From Pseudomonadota bacterium (GTDB lineage: Bacteria; Pseudomonadota; Gammaproteobacteria; Steroidobacterales; Steroidobacteraceae): a stretch of DNA of 64,000 bases. The notes beneath the pieces were generated by a model, which saw only the letters and a program-made list of their open reading frames with translations, ran no database searches and had not been told where the DNA came from. Position 1 is the stretch's first letter. Every line of letters starts with the position of its first letter. Location: positions 1 to 64,000 of the forward strand of contig JAJYDK010000021.1 in assembly GCA_021777555.1 (NCBI GenBank). The letters run 5' to 3'. Positions 55,631-64,000 of the stretch are shown piece after piece. A program made the translations under genes and the position numbers.

Positions 55631-58600
55631 CTACCAACTGATCCCCGCGTCGAGCTTGAGCGTGAGAGGCACCCCGTAGATCGGCCCGTTGGTCACGTAC
55701 TGCGGCGGAACCGAGGCGCCGCCGACCATCGGGTTGAAAATCGCACTCGAGTATTGTGGGGTATTGAACAGGTCGAGGACGTCGAAGCGCACGTACCCGC
55801 GCAGGCCATACACGCGCAGGCCGAAATGTTTTGTGGCCTGCAGGTCGAGATTGTGTTCGCCCCAGGCGTCGCGCGGGAAGCCAGTGAGCGGAAAGTCCCA
55901 GTAGCCGTTGCACTGCTGAATCGTCGTGGGGCAGGGCGCCGAGGCGCCGAAGCCGATCGGCGTGGCCAGGGTGAGCTTGGCCCCGTACGTCATCCCCCAA
56001 GGCCCGTCGATCGAGCCCGTCATGACCACGCGGTGCTTCGGGATTACGCTGCTCGGCACCATGGGATACATCGACACTTTCGGCAGGTCGAACAGGTAGT
56101 TGTTGTTGCCGAAGTACGAGTAGTAGTCGTTCTGGTACGCGTCCGAGTAGGTATAGGCGACGGTGGCGCTCCAGCCGGACGCGCGGGTGTAGGGCTTGTC
56201 GAGGAATACCAGGACCTCCTTGTCGGTGTCCTTGCCGCCATTGTTCCAGAGCACCAGGTTCCCGGTGGTCCCCGGGACACCGCCCCAGGCCGGGTTAACG
56301 CCCGCGCTGCCCCAGCTGCTCGGCTCGTAGTATCCGCCGTTCGCCAAGCGGTTGCCGAGCTGCCCCACGATACGATCGTAGCTCTTGACCTCGGAGAGCG
56401 TGATGCTCGCGTCCCACTCGCCAAGGCGGGTGCGGAAGCCCAGGCTGAACTGGTCCGAGTACGGGTTCTTGATATGGTTGTTGACCATATCGATCTCGCC
56501 GAACGGGGTGGTGTTGAGCCCCTGCAGATTGGCGAGACTCATGTAGGCCGGATTCCATGCCAGGCAGGTTGGACCGGCCTCGGCCGGCGTCACGCAATTA
56601 TTGAAGCTGTAGCCGCCACCGTAAAAATTCACACTGGGCTCGGCCAGGGCCGACTTCGTGAGCTCGAGCGACATCAGGTCGAAGATGTTGCGATCGTAGG
56701 CGCGGGCATAGCCGCCGAAGATGACGTAGCGCTGGTTCCCCTGGATGTCGTACGAGAATCCGAGCCGCGGCTGGATCTCGTTGCTCTGCGGCGAGCGGTT
56801 GCTGCCGGTGCTGATGTAGTTGGCGATGTCGGTGCCCCCGAGGGCGAGCGCCTGCGCGTAGGTTTCGCCCGGTGTCGGCTGCGGGAAGCCGGCGGGCTGC
56901 GCCGGGTATGGCGCACTGAACCCGGCGACGACGCCGGCCGGTGTCACGAAGTGCTCCCAGGCGGGCACGGTCTCGTAATCGTAACGAACTCCGAGATTGA
57001 GCTCTAGATGCGGATTGACGTTCCAGTCGTCCTGCAGGTAGAGGCCGTACAGATTGTCGTTGGAGTGCGCCTCGACCTGCTTGTTACCCTGATAGAGCGC
57101 CGTGTAGCTCGCCTGAAACGGCGTGGCGTAGGTGCCGGTCGAGTCCACCGCGTAATAGAACTGAGACCCTTGACCCGCATCCTGGTAGGCCAGCTTGGTC
57201 CCCGCGAAACTCACGCCCATCTTGAGGGTATGCGTCCCGGCGAAGCTCAGGTTGGAAAGCGTGAAGTCATCGGACAGACTCCACACCTGCTGCTTGTTCT
57301 TGAACTGCGAGTAGACGTTCTCGCCGTTGACGTTGATGAGCGTGGTGTTGCCGCCGCTGTAGAACCAATCGTAGGTCAGTTGCGGGTTCGTGGACCCTGC
57401 GAAAGGTGTCTGACCCGAGGACTCGTAACTGACACGCGCCTCATTGGTCCAGCTGTTCCCCGCATGCAGCCAGTAAAGGCCCAAACGGCTGAAACGATTG
57501 TCCACGGAGTTGGCGGCCGAGGCGGCGGTCTGGCCGGCGGCGCCGCTGATCTGGCTCTCGAAGCGGTAGAGCTCGGACAGCTCCAGGCGGTCGTTGACCC
57601 CCGGTTCCCAGTCGAGCTTGGCGAACAGCAGGTTCTCGCTGAAGGGGTTGGTGGTCGGGCCGAACTGCGACCAGACGCTTGCCGGCAGGAGCGGCTTGAG
57701 GGCCGCCACGTCGGGTGCGCTGTTGCCGGGAAACACGGTATTCGGCAGCGCCAGGTCCTTGTGCTCATAGGCGACGAAATAGTGCGCCAGACTCTGGACG
57801 ATCGGGCCGCCGAACGATGCGCCGTACTCCAGGCTCTCGCCCCCCAACGCCTTGGGGTCGCCCGGCGTCGTCGCGTTCGCCTCCGCGGGCGTATCGGCCC
57901 GCAGGTTCTGGTTGGTAAAATCCGCGAACGAGCTGCCGTGGAATGTGTTGGTGCCGGACTTGGTCTTCGCGGCAATGGCGGCGCTCGCGACCTGGGCGTA
58001 TTGCGCGCTGTAGTTCGAGGTGATCACACGGTACTCGGCGATTGCCGACTGCGGGAACGGATTGCCCGGGTCGCCCTCGTTCGGGTTCTTGTCCGGCCCC
58101 GACTGGCCGGCGATGCCGCCCTGCACGAAGTCCGTCATGCTCTCGCCATCGATATAGACGTTGGCGTTCTCGGATTCCTGCGCGCCGCCGCGAAACGCGG
58201 TATCGCCATTGCCGCTGACCGTGAAGGTCACTCCCGGTACGGTGTCGGCGAACTCGAGGAAGTTGCGCGTGATTTGCGGGATCGTCTCGATGGTCCGCTG
58301 TGACACGAGGCCGCCGACCGCGGGGGTGCGCACCTCGACGAGGCGACGGCCGGTCACGACAACCTGTTGCAAAGTCGCAGTGCGCAGCTTCGTGTGGGTG
58401 AAGTCGAAGATGACTGTGGAAGCGACGCTCAGAGTCAAAGTCTGTTCCTGCGTCCCGGCCTTCACCCGATAGCGGCCGGGCGGCAGACCGACCAGGGCGT
58501 AGGTGCCGGCCGATGAGGTCGTTGCCTCGCGCCGGGCGCCCGAGGCGATGTTGATGGCGATGATGCGGGTGCCCGGTGCGGCATGCCCCTCCAGCGTCGC

Positions 58601-58714
58601 ATTCGCAATCTGCGCCTGCGCGGTGTGCGGAATGAACGCTGCGGAGCCGACTGCGAGCGTGGAAGCCACGAAGCTCGCGACGAGATTGCGGCGATAGCTG
58701 GTCGTCTTGTTCAT
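55631..58714 (-). CDS. TonB-dependent receptor, Oar-like
   Basis: A 1027-residue outer-membrane receptor. It has a signal peptide ending in AQAQIANA, an N-terminal carboxypeptidase-regulatory-like beta-sandwich (about 30-110: GTRIIAINIASGARREATTSSAGTYALVGLPPGRYRV), a plug domain (LQQVVVTGRRLVE, VYIDGESMTDFVQGG, AIAEYRVITSNYSAQYAQVASAAIAAKTKSGTNTFHG), and a large beta-barrel ending in an aromatic residue (LDAGISW). This is the Oar/CarboxypepD_reg type common in carbohydrate loci. The ATG at 58714 follows a GGGGGGAAG site. It heads the glycosidase operon and is divergent from a ROK regulator. The substrate is presumably an oligosaccharide. Confidence 0.92.
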   Translation of the reverse strand: MNKTTSYRRNLVASFVASTLAVGSAAFIPHTAQAQIANATLEGHAAPGTRIIAINIASGARREATTSSAGTYALVGLPPGRYRVKAGTQEQTLTLSVASTVIFDFTHTKLRTATLQQVVVTGRRLVEVRTPAVGGLVSQRTIETIPQITRNFLEFADTVPGVTFTVSGNGDTAFRGGAQESENANVYIDGESMTDFVQGGIAGQSGPDKNPNEGDPGNPFPQSAIAEYRVITSNYSAQYAQVASAAIAAKTKSGTNTFHGSSFADFTNQNLRADTPAEANATTPGDPKALGGESLEYGASFGGPIVQSLAHYFVAYEHKDLALPNTVFPGNSAPDVAALKPLLPASVWSQFGPTTNPFSENLLFAKLDWEPGVNDRLELSELYRFESQISGAAGQTAASAANSVDNRFSRLGLYWLHAGNSWTNEARVSYESSGQTPFAGSTNPQLTYDWFYSGGNTTLINVNGENVYSQFKNKQQVWSLSDDFTLSNLSFAGTHTLKMGVSFAGTKLAYQDAGQGSQFYYAVDSTGTYATPFQASYTALYQGNKQVEAHSNDNLYGLYLQDDWNVNPHLELNLGVRYDYETVPAWEHFVTPAGVVAGFSAPYPAQPAGFPQPTPGETYAQALALGGTDIANYISTGSNRSPQSNEIQPRLGFSYDIQGNQRYVIFGGYARAYDRNIFDLMSLELTKSALAEPSVNFYGGGYSFNNCVTPAEAGPTCLAWNPAYMSLANLQGLNTTPFGEIDMVNNHIKNPYSDQFSLGFRTRLGEWDASITLSEVKSYDRIVGQLGNRLANGGYYEPSSWGSAGVNPAWGGVPGTTGNLVLWNNGGKDTDKEVLVFLDKPYTRASGWSATVAYTYSDAYQNDYYSYFGNNNYLFDLPKVSMYPMVPSSVIPKHRVVMTGSIDGPWGMTYGAKLTLATPIGFGASAPCPTTIQQCNGYWDFPLTGFPRDAWGEHNLDLQATKHFGLRVYGLRGYVRFDVLDLFNTPQYSSAIFNPMVGGASVPPQYVTNGPIYGVPLTLKLDAGISW

Positions 58715-58818
58715 CTTCCCCCCCCGAACTTGACTGCAGATCGATCGCATCGTCTTGAACGCCGAAGTTCAGATCGATGCGGAAAACTTTCAAATGTCGC
58801 ACGCAACCTGACAATTTA

Positions 58819-58836
58819 TGTTGCCGCCGCGCAACA
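58819..58836. promoter_or_regulatory. Inverted repeat, possible operator near TonB receptor
   Basis: TGTTGC-CGCCGC-GCAACA has perfect 6-bp arms and lies about 105 bases upstream of the receptor start codon. Its symmetry and position fit an operator for the locus regulator. The assignment is inferred. Confidence 0.45.
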
Positions 58837-58991
58837 CATATTTTCCGGCGCATGCGCGTTATTCATCCGCTCTGCGATGGTTCAATGCGTGGACGCGACC
58901 CTATTATTTCGTGCGACGTCCGAATTAAATATCGCGTGACAGTGGCCGAATGTCAAGCACCTCTGAAGGGCTTCAGCTTTTTTGGCGAGGA

Positions 58992-59036
58992 AAATGCGCC
59001 CAGGACGTGGCGAGATGTACCTCAGAAGGCGCATTT
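58992..59036. promoter_or_regulatory. Split 9-bp inverted repeat upstream of ROK gene
   Basis: AAATGCGCC at 58992-59000 is matched exactly by its reverse complement GGCGCATTT at 59028-59036, with 27 bases between. The half-site centres are 36 bases apart, so both could lie on the same DNA face if bound by a dimer of dimers. It may be an operator pair or a leader hairpin. Confidence 0.4.
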
Positions 59037-59054
59037 CCGGCTATTATCGTTCGC

Positions 59055-59069
59055 TTGTTCATCGAACAA
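59055..59069. promoter_or_regulatory. 15-bp palindrome next to ROK ribosome site
   Basis: TTGTTC-ATC-GAACAA is a perfect palindrome that ends two bases before the AAGGAG ribosome site of the ROK gene. It could be an autoregulatory operator or a hairpin limiting translation. Confidence 0.5.
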
Positions 59070-59070
59070 A

Positions 59071-59076
59071 AAGGAG
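59071..59076 (+). promoter_or_regulatory. Ribosome site selecting a GTG start
   Basis: AAGGAG lies five bases before the GTG at 59082 and is the only good ribosome site near the start of the ROK frame. It decides against the upstream ATG at 58950, which would encode a leader without similarity. Confidence 0.75.
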
Positions 59077-59081
59077 CTTCT

Positions 59082-60326
59082 GTGGCCTTAGCACGCCAAG
59101 CCGCGCCCGGTCGCGTCAGCCGTCTTCTGTCGCGCCGCAGCATGTTCGAGGTTCTGTTGCATAAGGGTCCCATATCCCGCGCCGACCTCGCGAAAGTGAC
59201 GGGCTTGTCCAAGCAGACGACCTCCGAGGTGATAGAGAGCTTCGAGCAGCAGGGAATCGTTCGCCCGGTTGGACGAACGAGCGGGAATATCGGCCGCACG
59301 GCCGTCCTTTATGAGCTCAGCCCAGAAGCCGGTCACGCCTTGGGTGTCGATGTCGGCGCAACGAATCTTCGGGTCGCGATCGCGGACATATCGAGTAAGG
59401 TGCGCTGCGAAGCCGTCGAGCCAACGCATCCGCAAGGTGGTCTCAGGGTTCTGGATCAAATCGAACGGCTCGCCAGCCGGCTCGCCCGCGATATGGGCAC
59501 CCATCTGCGCCGGGTCAGGTCGATCACCATCGCGACGCCGGGAGTGGTGAATCCGAAGACCGGCGCCATCGAGCTTGCCCCGAACATCAGCGGCCTCAAT
59601 CAAATCGACGTCATCGGCCTCCTGAGCGACAGGCTAGGAAGTCCGGTACGCATCGAGAACGACGTGAATTTGGCGCTGTTGGGCGAGATCTGGCACGGAT
59701 GCGCCCAAGGCTTCGCGAATGTCGCCCTCATTTCCCTGGGCACGGGCATCGGCCTCGGCCTCTACGTGAATGGAAGTCTGGTCCGGGGTGCGCACGGAGC
59801 GGCCGGGGAAATCGGTTATCTTCCGTTCCCCGGGAATTCCAACATGCCCGAGGCGAGCAGCCAGGGATGCCTCGAGTACGAGGTGGCCGCCGGTGGGATT
59901 CTGCGCCGGTACAAGGCTGCCGGCGGCTCCCCGGATGCGGATGTGCCCTCGCTCTTCGAACTGATGGAGCGGGGCAATGAGCTTGCTACAGCGGCCATCA
60001 CCGAGACCGCACGACTCGCGGCCCTTACGGCCGCCATGGTGATCGCCACGATCGATCCGAAGCTGTTGATCCTCGGTGGGTCGATCGGCGGCAGACCTGA
60101 GTTCGCGGGGAGGGTTGCCCAACAGTTGTCGCTGGTATGCTCCCGCTCGATCGAAATCCGCCCCAGCGCCCTCAGCAACCGAGCCACGATCACGGGAGCG
60201 CTCGCGATAGCGCTGAGCAGGCTGCATGAAGACCTTTTTGGCATCACCGATCTACCCGGTGCGATGGCGTTGCCCGCGCCGGCCACGGCCGCCGGTGCGC
60301 GGACTCATCCTGGACCCGCCGGTTGA
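59082..60326 (+). CDS. ROK family transcriptional regulator
   Basis: A 414-residue NagC/XylR-type regulator. An N-terminal helix-turn-helix (VLLHKGPISRADLAKVTGLSKQTTSEVIE) is followed by a ROK sugar-kinase-like domain: LGVDVGATNLRVAIADI, ITIATPGVVNP, IENDVNLALLGEIWHG with the catalytic aspartate position, and ISLGTGIGLGLYVNG. The zinc motif normally CxCGxxGCxE is degenerate, with only SSQGCLEYE left, so the structural zinc is probably absent. GTG at 59082 is the start. It is divergent from the TonB-glycosidase operon and likely represses it until a sugar binds. The APC permease follows on the same strand. Confidence 0.9.
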   Translation: MALARQAAPGRVSRLLSRRSMFEVLLHKGPISRADLAKVTGLSKQTTSEVIESFEQQGIVRPVGRTSGNIGRTAVLYELSPEAGHALGVDVGATNLRVAIADISSKVRCEAVEPTHPQGGLRVLDQIERLASRLARDMGTHLRRVRSITIATPGVVNPKTGAIELAPNISGLNQIDVIGLLSDRLGSPVRIENDVNLALLGEIWHGCAQGFANVALISLGTGIGLGLYVNGSLVRGAHGAAGEIGYLPFPGNSNMPEASSQGCLEYEVAAGGILRRYKAAGGSPDADVPSLFELMERGNELATAAITETARLAALTAAMVIATIDPKLLILGGSIGGRPEFAGRVAQQLSLVCSRSIEIRPSALSNRATITGALAIALSRLHEDLFGITDLPGAMALPAPATAAGARTHPGPAG

Positions 60327-60340
60327 GCGCAGGGTAACCG

Positions 60341-61741
60341 ATGCGCCTGAAGCGAGCGCTGAATCGATGGGATCTCATCCTCTATGGAGTGATCGTGATT
60401 CAGCTCACGGCGCCTATGCCGGTCTTCGGTGTTCTCAGCGCACGGGCATCAGGCCATGTGGTCACCACGATCCTGCTGGCGATGCTCGCGATGATCTTCA
60501 CGGCGATCAGCTATGGGCGCATGGCGCAGGCGTATCCCAGCGCTGGATCGGCGTTCACCTACGTCACTCGGGAATTCGGCCCCATCCTGGGTTACGTGAC
60601 CGGGTGGGCGATGCTCATCGACTACGTGCTCAATCCTCTTATCTCGATCGTCTGGTGCAGTCGGGCGGCGATGAATTTCGCACCGCACGTCCCGTACCCC
60701 GTGTGGGCAATCGCTTTCTTCGCTCTGTTCACCTCCCTGAATCTGATCGGCATCAAGGGTTCGGCGCGCATCAGCGGCGTGCTCGCCGCAGCGACCGGCG
60801 CGGTCGTGCTGGCGTTTCTGGTTTGCGCGGCACGATACGTCTGGCGTCACGGGTACGGCTCGCCGGGATTCCTGATCAAGCCCTTCTATGATCCCAAGAC
60901 TTTCCACATCAGCGCGGTTCTCGGAGGCACATCGATCGCCGTACTCACCTATATCGGCTTCGACGGCATCTCGACACTCTCGGAGGAAGTCGAGGACCCA
61001 AGACGCAACATCCTGTTCGCGACGGTGGGCACCTGCGTGGTGGTCGGCCTTCTCTCGGCGATAGAGGTCTACGCGGCGCAACTCGTGTGGCCGCAGGCGC
61101 TGCCTTTCAAGGACATCGACACGGCGTTCGTCGAGGTCGCAGCGCGAGCGGCCGGTCCGTGGCTGTACGTGGCAATGAATCTCGCGCTGCTGGTGGCCGG
61201 CATTGGCTCCGGGATAGGCTCGCAATTGGGCGCTTCCAGACTCCTTTACGGCATGGGGTGCAGCAACGCTCTGCCGCGCACATTCTTTGGCGCCTTGGAC
61301 TCGAAGCACCGCATACCGCGAAACAACGTGATTCTGGTCGGCCTCATCGCAGTCTGCGGAGCGTTTCTGATCTCCTACGGCCTGGGGGCCGAAATACTGA
61401 ACTTCGGCGCGCTGACCGCGTTCATGGGCGTCAATGCAGCCGCCGGCGTGCGATATTACGTGCGCAGCTGCGAGCGGCGGCTGCGGAACCTCTGGCCCCC
61501 GGTCGCCGGCTTCGCCACTTGCCTGCTCCTGTGGCTCAATCTTAGTCTGCCAGCGAAGGTCGTCGGCGCGTGCTGGATGATGGTGGGGCTGACGGTTGGG
61601 GTCGTGCGGACTCGAGGATTCCGCGAAGACATGCTTGGCTTCGATGCACGACCGCAGGACTCAGCTGCGCACATCAACGAGCGCATTGCCAATGAATACC
61701 CGCCGACGGAGCTGAAGGGTTCGGCTACCCGGGAGCGATGA
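60341..61741 (+). CDS. APC family permease
   Basis: A 466-residue, twelve-helix transporter of the amino acid-polyamine-organocation superfamily. Landmarks are QLTAPMPVFGVLSARA, TAISYGRMAQAYPSAGSAFTYVTREFGPILGYVTGWAMLIDYVLNP and IGFDGISTLSEEVEDPRRNI. The start has a nearby overlap-free context 15 bases after the ROK gene, so the two form an operon. Although the family mainly moves amino acids, its presence with the sugar locus suggests a related substrate or an amino-sugar or polyamine; the sequence does not decide this. Confidence 0.9.
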   Translation: MRLKRALNRWDLILYGVIVIQLTAPMPVFGVLSARASGHVVTTILLAMLAMIFTAISYGRMAQAYPSAGSAFTYVTREFGPILGYVTGWAMLIDYVLNPLISIVWCSRAAMNFAPHVPYPVWAIAFFALFTSLNLIGIKGSARISGVLAAATGAVVLAFLVCAARYVWRHGYGSPGFLIKPFYDPKTFHISAVLGGTSIAVLTYIGFDGISTLSEEVEDPRRNILFATVGTCVVVGLLSAIEVYAAQLVWPQALPFKDIDTAFVEVAARAAGPWLYVAMNLALLVAGIGSGIGSQLGASRLLYGMGCSNALPRTFFGALDSKHRIPRNNVILVGLIAVCGAFLISYGLGAEILNFGALTAFMGVNAAAGVRYYVRSCERRLRNLWPPVAGFATCLLLWLNLSLPAKVVGACWMMVGLTVGVVRTRGFREDMLGFDARPQDSAAHINERIANEYPPTELKGSATRER

Positions 61742-61756
61742 GTTCGATCGGCTTCG

Positions 61757-61821
61757 CCGTTGGGCGACGAGCGGATCCTGAGCCTGGTGCGGGCCGGAAT
61801 GGATGCCCTTCAGCCCAACGG
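61757..61821 (+). terminator. Widely spaced 9-bp inverted repeat after APC permease
   Basis: CCGTTGGGC at 61757-61765 is matched exactly by GCCCAACGG at 61813-61821, 16 bases beyond the permease stop codon and upstream of the convergent ntrC end. The 47-base loop makes it a weak terminator candidate. Confidence 0.3.
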
Positions 61822-61864
61822 AGCACTCGACCGGTCGCGGCCGGCGGGGACGCGAGTATCGCCA

Positions 61865-63270
<1,406 letters not shown>

Positions 63271-63274
<4 letters not shown>

Positions 63275-64000
63275 GAAGCCTCCCCCAACGGCAGCAGCAG
63301 CGTGAACACCGTGCAGCCGGGCTCGCTGTCGAATTCGATCAGTCCGCCATTGCGGCAGACCAGCTCCTGCGCGACCGCGAGTCCCAGGCCCGTGCCGTCG
63401 GGGCGCCCGGTCACCAGGGGATAGAACAGACTCGAGCGCAACTCCTGCGGGACGCCGGGGCCATCATCCTGCACCTGCACGCTCGCCACCAGCCGGTGCC
63501 TGGCCGAGCCGATGCTCACGCCGCTCAGTGCGCGGGTACGCAACACGATCCGGCCATGCCCGCCCAGCGCCTGCAGCGCGTTGCGCATCACGTTGATCAG
63601 CGCCTGGATGATTTGATTGCGATCGAGGGAGGCGTTCGGCAGACTCGGGTCGTAGTCGCGGTCGATGACGATCTGTTCGCCCGCCTCGGCGCGCAACAGC
63701 CGGTAGACGTGCTCGCAGATCTCGTGCACGTTGAGCAGCGATTTCTGCGGCACACGCTTCGGTCCCGCGATCGAGTCGACCAGCGCGGCGAGGCGATCCG
63801 CCTCGCCGATGATGACCTGCGTGTATTCCTTCAGCCCGGGAGCGGGCAGCTCGCGCTCGAGCAGTTGCGCCGCGCCGCGCAGGCCACCGAGCGGATTTTT
63901 GATCTCATGCGCCAGCTGGCGGATCATGAGGCGGCTGCCGTCGAGTCGCGCCAGCAGGTCATTTTCGCGGGTGATGCGCTGGCGCTGCGTGGCGTCGGCG
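63271..64000 (-). CDS. ntrB: Nitrogen regulation sensor kinase NtrB (3' part)
   Basis: The last 243 codons of the NtrB/GlnL kinase; the 5' end lies beyond the window. Visible parts are the end of the PAS-to-DHp linker (TRENDLLARLDGSRLMIRQL), the H-box LAHEIKNPLGGLRGAAQLLERE with the phosphorylated histidine, the N-box QALINVMRNALQALGGHGRI, and the G-boxes VQDDGPGVPQ and GTGLGLAVAQELVCRNGG. The frame is open to the window edge. NtrB phosphorylates NtrC in response to PII signalling. Confidence 0.94.

Larger units (their letters stand above)
58715..59081. other. Divergent control region between TonB receptor and ROK gene
   Basis: This 367-base gap is AT-richer than the flanking genes and contains no supported gene. 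It carries three inverted repeats, described separately, and the GTG ribosome site of the ROK gene. It should hold the promoters of both transcription units. Confidence 0.65.

Overview
This is a GC-rich bacterial chromosome segment, almost certainly from a gammaproteobacterium. The cues are the order rsmG/parA/parB/atpIBEFHAGDC/glmU/glmS, the rhodanese-grxC-secB-gpsA cluster, the tesA/ybbA/ybbP trio, tatABC and ntrBC. An Oar-type TonB receptor next to glycosidases and a tryptophan-halogenase relic recalls Xanthomonadales, Nevskiales or Steroidobacterales; that finer placement is inference. I saw no rRNA, tRNA, CRISPR array or prophage.

Layout. 1-2.0 kb: a TRIC/UPF0126 membrane protein and an M20 amidohydrolase. 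2.0-5.2 kb: a decayed island with an IS630 transposase tail, a lipoprotein gene cut short at an ISL3 element whose transposase carries a frameshift and a stop, an intact small four-cysteine lipoprotein, and a 3 x 20 bp tandem repeat. 5.2-21.4 kb (mostly minus strand): glmS, a CHAD protein, glmU, the complete F1Fo ATP synthase operon, parB, parA, then rsmG. This origin-proximal block is interrupted twice, by the CHAD gene between glmU and glmS and by a leucine dehydrogenase/Lrp divergent pair between parA and rsmG. Two copies of a hairpin-forming intergenic repeat lie inside the atp operon.

21.4-31.0 kb: an OmpR/EnvZ-type two-component system, an S9-fold protein that has lost its whole catalytic triad, a metallo-beta-lactamase-fold hydrolase, a DegP/DegQ protease, a di-heme cytochrome c, dtd and tatABC. 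31.0-43.7 kb: a POT peptide transporter, a second MFS transporter, an exported methyltransferase-like protein, tesA/ybbA/ybbP, a HemD-like protein, NadM/Nudix, a GMC oxidoreductase, an ArsR-type regulator remnant and DedA. 43.7-49.5 kb: EnvC-like activator, rhodanese-grxC-secB-gpsA, MAPEG, SRPBCC, a small membrane protein and PyrD.

49.6-61.7 kb is the main accessory region. It is a minus-strand run of TonB-dependent receptor, internally deleted tryptophan halogenase, GH39-like enzyme, six-hairpin glycosidase and a second GH39-like enzyme, divergent from a ROK-family regulator and an APC permease. It reads as a carbohydrate uptake and degradation locus of unknown substrate. The window closes with ntrC and the 3' part of ntrB.
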